This document shows, one piece after another, positions 22,801 to 33,714 of a stretch of 64,000 nt of DNA. Below the pieces are notes generated by a model. It ran no database searches. It was not told where the DNA came from and worked only from the letters and a program-made list of their open reading frames with translations. The stretch is taken from contig ML682005.1 of the NCBI GenBank assembly GCA_007922195.1, positions 31,756,777-31,820,776 of the forward strand, given 5' to 3'. Each line of letters opens with the position of its first letter. Position 1 is the stretch's first letter. The DNA is from Podocnemis expansa (lineage: Eukaryota > Chordata > Testudines > Podocnemididae). The translations under genes and the position numbers were made by a program.

Positions 22801-25145
22801 TTCAATAGGGAGCTGCACAGAAGTGGAAAGAACAACAGGCCCCAACCAATTCCTCTTCAGCTACATTAGCAATAAAGAACCTAATTTTTTTCACTGCCTT
22901 GCATGTTATGTGGTCATTTATGCCTGTGTCATATATTTGTAGGATGCTACTAATGCCAATGGAATTTACACTTGAAGACACATGACTACGCAATTTGCAA
23001 GAAACTGAAGAAATCTAACCATGTCCTAGTAAAAAGAATGGAAAGACTCCCATTCAGTTGTATTAGGCCTGTTCAAACTTTAAAAATCCCACTTTTCATA
23101 AAGGCAGGATTTTGATCAGACCAAAACCCAAAAGAAGCCTAATCTTCAGAGGGCTGGTGCTCAACTTTTTTCTGAAAATACAGCTCTTCAAAAGTTTTTC
23201 ATGTTGGGTAACAAATAAGTGAGGCATCCAAATTCACGTGACACTGGACTCCATCTTATTCCAGTAAATTTCCACAAGCACCCTGGCAAATACTAAGGGA
23301 CAAAAAAGGCAGCTGTACCATATCTATTTTGTTTTCAGTCAATCTGCAACTAAAGCTGTCAAACAAAGGAATGAGACACGTCCAGTACTGGAGGTACACC
23401 AGAGGGGCCATACAAGCCTGCAAACTCCACAGTTCTTCTGAAAACCACATATACGCAGACTTTCAAATCATTTGTATGCATCTGATTGCTTTAATCATTT
23501 AATATTTCGCTTATTTGCCTCTTTCTTTTCATAATAAGCCTTTGGCTTTAGTTAGTAAATGGTTTACTTGCAGCATGGCATTTTTTGTGTAAGATCCAAA
23601 TATATTGTTCTAGTAATGGGCTCTCGTTTTGGGGTCAGGAGAATGTTTTTGTAAAAAGCATAGAGTTTCAAATAACATCTTTTTTTGGACCTACTGACTG
23701 GTTGGGGATCAGAGATTGAAATGCAGTAAAGGGGGCTGAATATATTTTGTTTTTGCTTCCTGATAATCAGTGCACGGGGGCGCGGGGGGGAGGTGGATGT
23801 GGCTGGTTGGGGATATGATTTCAGAATCACACAAAAGTGCTAGGACAATCTGCTCTTTTTTTGCACTCTACCTTGACATTTTTCAGATGCTTACATTAGG
23901 AATACACAGGTTACAGCAAGTTGCAACTTTCCAACAATCTAGGAACTTTTGATTATATTTTCTATCAGTCTGTCTGTCTAATTCCATATTTATGTGAAAT
24001 AATATTTACCAAAACACTGGGAAAATTTAACAATGTTTCCTCTTATCTCCATAATAACCAAGAAGCTGAGCACAGTGTATTTTTGAATGTATAACACTAC
24101 TAGAAAAGGTGGCTTCAAGACACAAAACTCCAGTGACATCTGTGTGATATAAATGGGCATAGATGTTCAATGAAAAAAGAATGTTTTCTGGGGAAGATTA
24201 GATCTGATTTCTATCATGAATTAAATGTTTTAAAATGAACACAGCTCTAAACATCTAACCTGTTTATTTGGCATTTTTTGTCTTTTTTTATATATATATA
24301 GATATATATATACACAAAAGCTGAGGTAAGTAATTTTTGAGATGCCCATCTGGAACCAAACCCCATAGCAATTCAAGAACAAAGCAGATTTGATGCACTA
24401 TTGATTTTTCTACCTTAGCAGCACAAAAACAATTGCTGTATGCAAAGATCATTTTTTCTGGATCTGTGCCACACAGCTCTTTTAATATTTGTGTAGCACA
24501 GACTTTTAGTATAGAAAAAGGGAAAATCTTAATGTACAAGTAGAGACATGGGGTGGGGGAGGGAGGAATATAGCCTTTATCAGAACAATTTTAAATAAGT
24601 TCTATTTGAAAATGCAAAAAATGAAAGCTACTTAAATATTAATTGATACTTTAATATTTTAATTACATTCTATTACAAGCCACTACTATGTCTCCAGTGG
24701 AGGGGCAGAGATTGGGCCAATACCTGAATTCCCCTTGCTCCACCCTCCTGTACCACAGGGCTGGTCTTCACAGATGAACTGGTGCAGAGAGGGCTTCAAC
24801 AACATATCACGTAAGGTATGCCCTGATTTAATTCTGAGGACAGGCAGATTTTTAGACCAAGTTCTGTCTGGCATAGCAGGCAAATAGACAGTTATTCACT
24901 TCTCCCTGATTCCAAGGACCAGCCCCAGCCGCCTTCCCATTTAAGCTATGAACACTCTGGAACATCTTGCAGAGAAAAGTTTTGTCAGCATACAGTCATC
25001 GCTATAGTTAAATTGCTGTTGCTCATCTTCACTGTCTCCTTCTTTCAGTGGATTGCATTTACACTGTTCACTCTTTTGTTGACAAGGGAGCAGTGCATTG
25101 TGGGTGACTATCCACAATGGATAGGAAGGGTTGGCAATCCTTCAT
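22801..25145. other. No recognisable gene
   Basis: AT-rich. A (TA)n run lies at 24289-24311. A short G-rich phrase at 23775-23795 precedes low-complexity sequence. Confidence 0.35.
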
Positions 25146-25146
25146 G

Positions 25147-25290
25147 GGACAACAAAACAAACAAGGAATCCTCTGGCACTTCTGAAGACTAACAAATTTA
25201 TTTATTGCATGAGCTTTCGTGGCAGAAATCCAACTTCATCACATGCATGAAGATGGGAAATTTACAGATTTCTATAAACTCCCTATCTTC
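25147..25290 (-). mobile_element. Penelope-like element 3' end, truncated
   Basis: Minus orientation: the terminal segment (aacaaaacaaacaaggaatcctctggcactt...gactaacaaat) begins at 25147, then the hammerhead region, then the 'gaagatgggaaatttacag' segment. 5'-truncated at about 25290. No inverted partner is obvious. Confidence 0.7.
25205..25244 (-). ncRNA. Hammerhead-ribozyme motif, Penelope type
   Basis: On the minus strand GAAAGCTCATGC is intact and the first box reads GTGATGA (one change from CTGATGA). Stem II (GTTGGA/TGCCAC) has a mismatch. Confidence 0.45.
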
Positions 25291-25339
25291 AGTACAGTGG
25301 CATATTGGAATACTAGGTGGCCACTTTTAGCGGTATAAC

Positions 25340-25845
25340 TACTAAGGGCAGTGGCTACGCAAGTACGTTTTTGCAAAAAGAGTGCCCAAAAAGCCTCTAT
25401 GCCTCTCATCTACGTAGTTGCATTTTGTTGACCAAACAGAGCAGTTTGTCAACAAATGGGTCATTGTTGTTTTGCTGACAAGTCCCCTTCTGTCAACAAA
25501 AACTTTCTAGTGTGTACAAGAGATTGGAGTGTCACACATGCAGCTCTAAGTTGTGCTAATGAAGTAAGGTCCACTTCATGACCTGCCCCTTCCTGGGTAC
25601 ATACCTTGTTCAATATCAGTGTCTCTGGGTCACCAGAACAGCCTTTTTCCTCTTTCTACCCTACCTTTCAGGACACTTACCAATGAATATCAGGCAGCCT
25701 TGACTACTTCTCCTAACAGTGTTTCAAGGGCCCAGCAGAACTCTTTAAAACCTGTGGACTGACTATGCCTGTGACTTCTGGGTTTGAAAATCCACTAAAC
25801 TTTTTGGTGTAACTAAGAGTAGTATAAACATGGCCATAGTGATCA
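25340..25845. mobile_element. Possible Harbinger-like MITE with TTTGTTGAC arrays
   Basis: Contains repeated TTGTTGAC / GTCAACAAA in both orientations between 25425 and 25505, and ends near 'gtagtataaacatggcca' (reverse complement TGGCCATGTTTATACTAC), which resembles Harbinger MITE termini. The left end is unclear and no target duplication was found. Confidence 0.4.
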
Positions 25846-26667
25846 GTAATGCTTTTACTTCTTACTCCCAAAAAGGAAAATCTGTCTTATAAGAACAATG
25901 CAGTTCTTCCAATCATCAACACAGTCTAATTCCCTGACCTCCTTTGTGATCCTACTGTGGAGCCAACAGCTGAGTGTCCAGTTCCATCCCCCCAAGTTTC
26001 CTAATGAATAATCTGGCTAGGGTTCCCATCCAGGAGTTCAAGTTTCTGTGTCTATGCACTCAGCAGCAGTTGTGCCTTCTTTGTTTTTAGCCCACATCAT
26101 ATCTGTCTGCAACTTCACTTAACACTTATCCTATAAAAACATCCCATATCTTACCATTTCAATCAACATGGTCCCTTCTCCACAATCCCTAACAAGCTCT
26201 ATATCCTGGAATTCTCCTATGCTCTTTCCATTCCCCTGATACATTCCCTGTCACAGAGCCTGGCTGAATTTGGTCCAGCAGGGAATTCTCTTCAGACAGG
26301 AGACACTCTGCTACCAATTTGCAGTCAGATCCTAGCACTTTTCCATTTCCTCAGAGGTTCCAGATATGAACAGAGGTCAGACTTGTATTCTTAAAGTGTA
26401 AGTTCTACTGCAACTAAAATACTTTGATAATTAAAGCAAGGCACTTTGTTTGACATAATCTTATATGAACCAAACTCGGCTATGTCCACGCACAAGCGCT
26501 TATTTCAAAACAAGCCGTGTTGAAACAAGCTGTTTTGAAATAATGCCTTATTTCGAAACGCCTTATTTCAAAATAACAAAAAGCTATTTCGAAACAAGGA
26601 AAAAGCGGGAATCAAAATAGCATGTCCACGCTGTGGACTTGCTATTTCGCTTCAGGGGCAGGGCACC

Positions 26668-27926
26668 ATGGGAGGTGTGGCAACATGGCCGCCTCCCTGG
26701 GCCATGTTGGTGGCCATGTTGGTAGCCAATCCCATAAAAGCTGGCCCCGACCTCACTTCCCTGTCCACTCTGGCTAGCAGGACTCTGCAGGCGATGGACA
26801 TTGCCCGGTTGCCCAGACAGCACCGTGCGACACCCAGACACTCTGACTGCCCACAGAGTGTCCTGCTCATGTGGGACACTCTGCTCGCGGACCCAGAGGG
26901 TACCCAGCCTGTGCCCAAGGCTTTCATCCACCTCGTCTGCAGGGCAGAGCTACTGCCCCTGCCCCCCTCTGTGACTTGGTTTGGGCCCAGGAGACCAGCC
27001 CAGACTGGTGGGAGTGGGTCATGCTGCGGACCTGGGGGGATGATGACTGGAGGCAGAACTTCCGCATGACCAGGGCCAGCTTCACCCTCCTGGTCACAGA
27101 ACTTGCCCCGCAGCTGTGCCTCAGGGACACCCCCATGAGGCCTGCCATCCCTGTGGACAAAAGAGAGGCCATCGCCCTCTGGAAGATGAACACTCCAGAG
27201 TCCCACAGGTCTGTGGCGCACCTCTTCAGCGTTGGGAGGTCCACCACTAGCAACATCCTCGTCGATGTCACCATGGCCATCAACCAGGTCATGCTGCGAC
27301 ACCTGGTGAGACAAGGGGAGCTGCAGGACACCATCCCTGGCATGGCTACCCTCAGTTTCCCCAATTTTGTGGGGATCCTTGACACCATGCACATCCCCGT
27401 GTGAACCCTGGAGCACAGGGCAGCCAAGAACAGAAACCACAAGGGGTACCACTCCATCACTGCACAGGCCCTTGTGGACCACCAGGGCCTGTTCCAAAAC
27501 TCTTATGTCGGGTGGCCAGGGAGGGCCTATGATGCCAGGGTCCTCCAGAACTCTGCCTTCTACCAGGGCATGGAGGTGGGCACCTTCTTCCCCCCTTACA
27601 ACATCAATCTTGGGGGAGTAGAGGACGTGGCCTACCCCCTGCAGCCATGGCTCATGCAGCCGTTTGCAGGGTCCCTCGAATCCTCCCGGCAGATCTTCAA
27701 TTGCCGCCTGACCCGCTGCCACCAGGTGTTGGAGCGGGCATTCAGCCGCCTCAAGGCCCGCTGGAGGTGCCTCCTGACCTGCCTCCACCTCATAGAGAGG
27801 ACACTGCCCCAAGTGATTGCCACATGTATGGCCCTCCACAATTACTGCGAGCAGTGGGGTGAGCCCATTCCACCTGCATGGAAAGCTGAGGCCCGAGTCC
27901 TCGGAAGGGACTGTGAGGAACCCTGA
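26668..27926 (+). pseudogene. Harbinger transposase, inactivated
   Basis: A DDE-type PIF/Harbinger transposase homologous along its length to the intact frame at 59441-60808. The first part reads in one frame (from ATG 26668), then a frameshift near 26940-26990 moves the rest to the frame holding SPDWW, the helix-turn-helix-like region (SHRSVAHLFSVGRSTTSNIL) and the first catalytic Asp region (ILDTMHIPV). A TGA at 27402-27404 interrupts just after this; the other copy has an arginine codon there, so CpG decay of CGA is likely. The same frame resumes with VGWPGRAYDARV (second Asp), EDVAYPLQPW and VLERAFSRLKARW (Glu). Eight or so residues before EDVAYP are missing compared with the intact copy. 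It cannot give a full protein. Confidence 0.9.
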
Positions 27927-28102
27927 CCTGTGCCCACACGGGAGCAGCCATCCCAGCAAGCCTTGTCTGTGCACGATGCACTCCAGACTGCCTTCACTGA
28001 GGAGGAATTCTGAGGGCCAGGCCTGCCCTGCCTCACGCCACCCTCTTCCCCGTTCACCCACAGCCAGCCCCCACCCATCGACCCACACTGTCAGCTACCC
28101 CT

Positions 28103-28150
28103 AATAAAACCACTGAAAACCACAAATAAGTGCCAAACTATCTATTTATT
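28103..28150. terminator. Convergent poly(A) signals, older Harbinger copy
   Basis: AATAAA on + at 28103-28108 serves the transposase. TTTATT at 28145-28150 gives AATAAA on - for the Myb-like gene. The two transcripts are predicted to end within about 40 bases of each other. Confidence 0.6.
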
Positions 28151-28604
28151 TAACAATCAGGGGTTGGGGCAGGGAAGGGCTGGGGGGGTGGGTTACGGGA
28201 TGGGGCAATATGGGGGCAGTCCGGGGGAGGGGGGCTTTGGGGAATTTAGGGAGGGGCCAGCAATTTAGGAGGAGGAAGGGGGTGAAAAAGTCCGGGGGGC
28301 AGGGGGAAAGTCAGGCATGGCCTGTGGGATGGTCCGGGGGGGGGGGTGGCATACCCCGCCCATGCCCATGCCCATGGCCACCCTCCAGTCAACGTTGCCT
28401 CCGGGGAGGGCCAAGGAGCGAACTCTTGGCACAACATGGTGGGGCCATCCTCTCTGCCAGCTCTCGGATGGTGGCGGCGTGGTCCATGATGGCTGCTGGC
28501 AGCAACTTACTGAGGTGCTCCAGGGCCATGGCCACCCTGTCATTTGCCGCTGCAACCCGCTCGAGGACCTGGAGGGTGGCGTCCTGCCACTGGGCCTGTT
28601 TGCA

Positions 28605-30081
28605 TCACCAGGCCTGGGTGGAAGCCTCCATCCTTTCACCTAGCTCCTCAAGGCTCTCGGCGTGTGACTGGGGGGCCCTCCTCCGCCACCGGGGTGCCCT
28701 GGGGCTGAGGCGTCGGGCTGCCGGTGGTGGTGGCTGGCGAGCAGCTGGGTGACCTGCTGTAGGGAAGAAGAAAACACATTTGGCCCCTGCCGCCTGCTGG
28801 CTCTGTCTGTGTGCAGCCTGTCTGCAGCACACACCTCTGCCCTGACTGTCAGCAGGACCCAGGATCCCGTGGGACATTGCCCTGGGGTAGGGCTACTGGC
28901 CCCCAAAGCCTCGAAAGAAGGCCAGGACAGTACCCAATGGAGGACATTGGAGGACACTGGGCAAAACTGTTCTCTGGCTGTGGTATTCGTCGGGGTTTAG
29001 GGGGCCCTGGAACACTTGCCTGTACAAATCAGTATTCTATGGCATTCCAGGATCCTTCAACCCCTACAGTAAAAAGCCTGACAAACTCCTGTACTTTAAA
29101 CTGCCTGCCAGGCAGAGAATGTGAGGGTAAAAAGAAGAACAGAACAGTAAAAAGGGGACCATGTTCTTTTGCCAGACATCTGGGAAATGTACCTTGGAGG
29201 CACACATGCTAGTGGTGCCCACAAAGGTGAGCTGGACTCAGCCACGCCTTGCTCTAGGGGGTCTCCCAAGGCCACTTGCCAGTGGTGTGGCCTGCATGCT
29301 CTCCACCCCGCCCAAGATGCAGCTGCATCTTTAACAGCCAGCCCCTGTGAACCACCTCCAGGCACACAGGGGCCTGTGACCCCAGTGCCACCTGTCTCTG
29401 TGGGACGCTTGGGTGAGGGGGGGCCTTTGCACCCGCTGACCCTGTGCCCTACCTGTCCCGGTGCCCGGCCCTGGACCCCCTCACTGCCCGTGACCTGCTG
29501 GACAGGCCCAGCCCTGTGTGCCTCAGTGGGAGGGTAATACTTACCCACGGGGGCTCCAGAGGTCCGGCGCGATGTCCCTGGCTCAGTGTTGGACCCAGGG
29601 GCCGAGATGGTGGTGGGCCCCTGGTCCTCCAGGCTGCTCAGTGCCTCCGGGCCGGGGAACAGGTCCGGGTTGCTCGGGGTGGCTTCCACCGCTGGTGGTG
29701 CTGTGGCCGGAGGCCTCCCGATGGAGACATCGGACCCTGGTGCCTCTGGGCCCGACGAGGGGCTTCTCTGGACACCTGTGTCCAGATCCTCAGTGGGGAG
29801 ACCATTGGGCTCTGGACCCAGGAAGGAGTGCAGCTCGTCAAAGTAGGGGAAGGTGGCTGCACTCCCTGCCCCCTGGAGGTCCTGGGCCTCCTGGGTCCGG
29901 GCATGGTTCTGCCGGAGCAATTTCACTTTGCTCCGGACCTGATCTGTGGTGCAGGGGTGTCCTGGAACCAGGACATGATGTCCGGGCACTGCCAGATCCC
30001 AAGGAGGCAGCGAACCTCCTTGGGAGTCCAGACAGGGGCCCGGCGTCGCCCCCCAGTGGAAGTTCCTACCTGAGCATCCAT
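28605..30081 (-). pseudogene. Harbinger Myb/SANT-like gene, inactivated
   Basis: The family's second protein, a DNA-binding partner of the transposase. The predicted start is 30081 (MDAQVG). The Myb-like segment begins RRAPVWTPKEVRCLLGIW, but a deletion and frameshift near 29950-29980 remove the middle of the domain; it resumes at VRSKVKLLRQNHARTQEA in another frame and continues as acidic/Pro-rich sequence. Splice donor at 29544 (GTAAGT), acceptor at 28754-28755 (CAG), same places as in the copy at 61138-62842. Exon 2 begins at 28753 and carries LEELGERMEASTQAW, then a stop at 28605 where the other copy has CGA. Confidence 0.8.
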
Positions 30082-30143
30082 GCCTAATGAAGGCTCAGGC
30101 CACACTGCCTGACAGGCACGCCCTGACAGGAACTTCCTGTTCC

Positions 30144-30164
30144 CCAGGGTGCTGTGCACCCTGG
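30144..30164. promoter_or_regulatory. Hairpin upstream of Myb-like gene, copy 1
   Basis: Nine-base arms CCAGGGTGC / GCACCCTGG around TGT, 63 bases upstream of the Myb-like start, flanked by GGAACTTCCTGTTCCC. The arms are identical in the other Harbinger copy; only the loop differs. This suggests a conserved promoter or binding site. Confidence 0.45.
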
Positions 30165-30179
30165 GAGGAAGGTCAGATG

Positions 30180-30475
30180 GTTATTTCAAAACAATGCTTG
30201 TTTCAAAATAACATGTCTGGATGACAGTTGTTTCGAAACGAGTCATTTCGAAACAACCGTCGTTTCGAAACAGCGTGTCCCAACAGGGTTATTTTGAAAC
30301 AACTCATTTTGAAATAACCGTTGTTTCAAAATGGAAGAGATTTAAGCCATTTCAAAACAATGACTCTTGTTTCAAAACAACAGAGCCCATTGTTTCGAAA
30401 CGAGAGAACATCGTTTGGACATGCCACTTCTTATTTCAAAACAAGCTCTGTTGTTTCAAAATAAGAAGCCTGTGT
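30180..30475. repeat. Subterminal array of TTTCGAAA palindromes
   Basis: About 13 sites matching NTTTYRAAAN in under 300 bases, most as TGTTTCRAAACA or TATTTCRAAATA. Several keep the CG centre and others show the CG-to-CA/TG decay. Fewer sites (five or six) occur at the left end (26500-26600). Probably binding sites for the transposase or its Myb partner. Confidence 0.75.
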
Positions 30476-30489
30476 GGACATACTCCTCA

Positions 30490-33400
30490 AGTACAACCTC
30501 ACTGTGATATACTCTGCTATAAGACTGTTATGCAGTAGCATTCTCTAGTCACCAGAAGATACAGGACTTGGTGATATTTTATATGTTCACAGGTGCATTT
30601 CACCATTAGTTCATCTTTTCCTAAATCTTTAGGGTGAGAATTTCAAGTTTACCCCAACTGTCTGACAAATTCTCATTTTGAAAATATTTTACCATGATGT
30701 AGAAAGCAATTTGGGCACACACAGACTAATTCACCCCACAAGGATGTGTATAATCTCCAGTGCAAGGCATGTCATTGCGTTCTACTATTGGGTCACATTC
30801 AGAAGCTCTTACGTTGACTAATATTAACTCTTTGCAAATAATCCTAATAAGTGGGACTCGTCCAAACTTAAAGCAAAGCAATTTCCCATTAAAAAGGGGT
30901 TTTATCAAAACTGAAATTTTCCACAGGAAGAGACTGACTTTGGGTGAATTTTCCATCAGGAAAATCTGAATTATTTTGCTTCAGGTTGAATCAACAGTAA
31001 TTTCTACATTTGCTACACATCCATTTCCCTCCATTTACCCTGCTTCCCAGCCTGGCTATATCTGTACTGATGCACAAAGGTCTCTCTTTCACAATTCAGG
31101 ATGAAAACTGATGTCAAGTTATTAAAATTTCCCATAGGACAGAAATTCAGATTTTGTGGTCATCTTTACTGTAAGAATAGGTTACACATAAAATCCACAA
31201 CACTGGCTTCAGCCATACATAGAAAATTCTATATCCCCACCTCATTTGGAAGTGGTTAACCTATAACAAATGATGAACTATTCCACTATATTTCCCCTTG
31301 TGTTGTGTTTTGTCTCATTGTATTTTCGTTCCACACCTGTGTGATTTCTACTGTTGTCCCTGCTCTCTTTTCACACTCCAATGTCCTCCCTTGCCTTATA
31401 TCATCATTCTTGTGTTCTCCCTCTTTCACTCTGTCCATGTTCAAGACAATGAAACTTACTAATATTTTTACATTGGAATTTCAGCTAGTTTTACAGCTCG
31501 CTTGCCCAGAAGCAATATATTAATAAGCAGCCTGATCAAGAACAAAATAAGCCTCTAGTACACCAGTAAATCTTGTTCCCCCCAGGAACGTTAAAAAATT
31601 CCATTTTGGGACTACAAAGTATAAGTTTGACTAAAAGCAGGTTTGTGTGTGCACTCCTATCTGCTAACATGCTAGTTAACATTGCATTTTCTGTGTACAA
31701 AGAAATGTTTCTGGTTTTGTTGAATTGTTCTCTGACCATAGGTCTGATCTAAAATCTTTTGAAGTCAGTGCTTTACTTCAGTGGACTTTGGATCAGACCT
31801 ACATGGCTCTTTTAATGAGTAATATTTAGAATTTTTGTCCATACAAAAACCATAAACTGTAGGCCATTTTCTAGATCATACACTCAGTGTAATGCCATAG
31901 GTTTCAATGAAGTTATGCTGATTTACTCTTTTTAAATGGACACATTCTAGAAAATTACATTATGTTTATGTCATAAAACCAGAATCCAGAAGAAGAAATT
32001 TACCAGCTGTTTCTGCCATCTTAATGGGACAGAGCTTTGAGAAACAAGTCTAGTTCTGAGCCACCGCTCTGAATCCTAGTGGCCAGCCACATAATTGCTT
32101 GTTTCCAGCCCATTTTGTGATAATGATATTTACTATGCAACCCATATGGTTGACAGTAGCTGCTACATTTGAAATATAACCACACAAATTAGGAACTAGC
32201 AGCTGCTCATGTTCAAGTTTCTCAATAGTACCATGCTTGGACGCTCATTTAGGGCTTACCTATATGTATACTCAGTTCATGGAAATCCTCAGCTGTAAAT
32301 CAACCTGCACTCACCTGCTGCATATAACGATTTCTGTGGATCTGCAGTTGCTACCTTGTGTGCTTAAATCTAGTCCCTGTTCCAAGTGGGGAAGATCAAA
32401 GTGCACTGTGAGATTTTAATATGTGCCAGTACAGTGTCTAGAAGGAGCTCAGTGTGCTGCAGGCTTCAGGGGGGAAGATTTGCACCCAACTCCCTGCAAT
32501 TGGTCTTCATGTCTTTCTGGTTAATATCAATTTTTCAGAGTTAGGATCCCTTTCTGAAAGTGCGCCACGAAGAGGATTCTGTTGAAGACAGTGAGAATTG
32601 CCGGTTAATGCTCTGAGACATTTCTGTGAAGAAGAAGAAAGATGTTTTTGCACTTAAGATTTGGCATGCCTCAATAAATGAAGAAGAAGGAGTTAATTTT
32701 CTTTGTACCATAGATTTCAAAGGTGCTGGTTTCTATTTTAAACCAGATATTTTGTCTCCTTAAGTCTCCTTAAGTTCTTGGATTCTTTTGATTCCAAGAA
32801 GCAATATACTTGTGGCAAATTATGGGAGATGAAACAATGAAAAGTTCCACTTTCATATGTACATGGGTTTGTTGTGGGGAAGGTTTCTGGATTATACTAC
32901 GGTGCTGACCAAAAACTGGCATTTTTCCCCCCCGACTCACAAAACATCTGGAGAGCTTCTCTGTCTACTTCTAAACTGCAGTTACATTGCTAAGCATAAA
33001 CATATCTAATTTATCTCACAACAGGAGAGAATACATTTGGAGTAAGAAGCAAACACTGAAGAAGGCATAAGACCTTTCTATCAATCTTTGAGAGACGGGC
33101 TGGTCAATATCAAAGTTTTTGATTATTGTTGCTTTTGTTCAAAGGAGTTGATATCTATTCTCTGTCCATTTATCTGACTAATGAAAATCCTGTAATACTA
33201 TTGTAAGACAGGTCTAGAGGCTGGGGACTTCTTGTGCTTAACAGTTGAAATGGGGGACAACTAATCTTCATGGGTTTCATATTTGCATGAGCATAGCACA
33301 ATTAGGTATTAGCACAGTCTCACTGTGTGGGTGCAGGGCATGATGTTAAATTGTATATGGGCTGATTTAATCACAAATCTGTCAATATCTGTAAGCTTAC

Positions 33401-33655
33401 TGAAGAGGAAAATGAAATACTATCTTTTTTTATAGCATGCTACCCTTTTGATCATATAAACTCTGTTTAGTCTATTTGGTGGAAAAGCCACCATCAGCAA
33501 CAAAAAATTGAAAAGAGCAAGCACCCCTGTGTTTTCAGCCTGGTAAAGGTAGAGAAAGGGGTGGGGTAGTGCAGTTTTGATAAAGAACTGTACCTCAGGC
33601 ACTGTCTCACTGCTGCCCCACTGTTAAAAGATAGCCTTGAATTGGTTCCTTGTGG
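30490..33655. other. No recognisable gene
   Basis: AT-rich, single-copy-looking sequence with one hairpin repeat at 31740-31800. Short frames only, none with a known domain. Confidence 0.35.
31740..31800. repeat. Short inverted-repeat (hairpin) element
   Basis: AGGTCTGATCTAAAATC on the left pairs with the reverse complement of GACTTTGGATCAGACCT on the right, with 'gaagtcagtg' inside. This matches the sauropsid 'cctgatccaaagcccattgaagtcaatgg' hairpin type. Confidence 0.55.
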
Positions 33656-33660
33656 GAGAA

Positions 33661-33712
33661 AAAAAACCAAGGAGTCCTGTGGCACTTAAAGACTAAGATT
33701 TATTTTTCACAG
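33661..33712 (-). mobile_element. Penelope-like terminal fragment
   Basis: Only the outermost tail is present in minus orientation (ccaaggagtcctgtggcacttaaagactaagatttattt). It stops before the hammerhead motif. Confidence 0.6.
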
Positions 33713-33714
33713 AT

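Larger units (their letters stand above)
26478..30486. mobile_element. Harbinger DNA transposon, older two-gene copy
   Basis: A 4.0-kb PIF/Harbinger element. The left end is GGCTATGTCCACGC; the right end, reverse complemented, is GGAGTATGTCCACAC. Next to the ends are arrays of TTTCGAAA-type palindromes (26500-26600 and 30180-30470). Inside, a decayed transposase lies on + and a decayed Myb-like gene on -, tail to tail, as in the copy at 59251. Many CpG sites have become TpG/CpA. No clean target duplication is visible (CTC left, TCA right). Confidence 0.85.

Noticed and set aside
26652..28088. 478-codon open frame on the minus strand
   Set aside because: It is the antisense of the decayed Harbinger transposase. 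It has no known domain and stays open because the transposase DNA is GC-rich.
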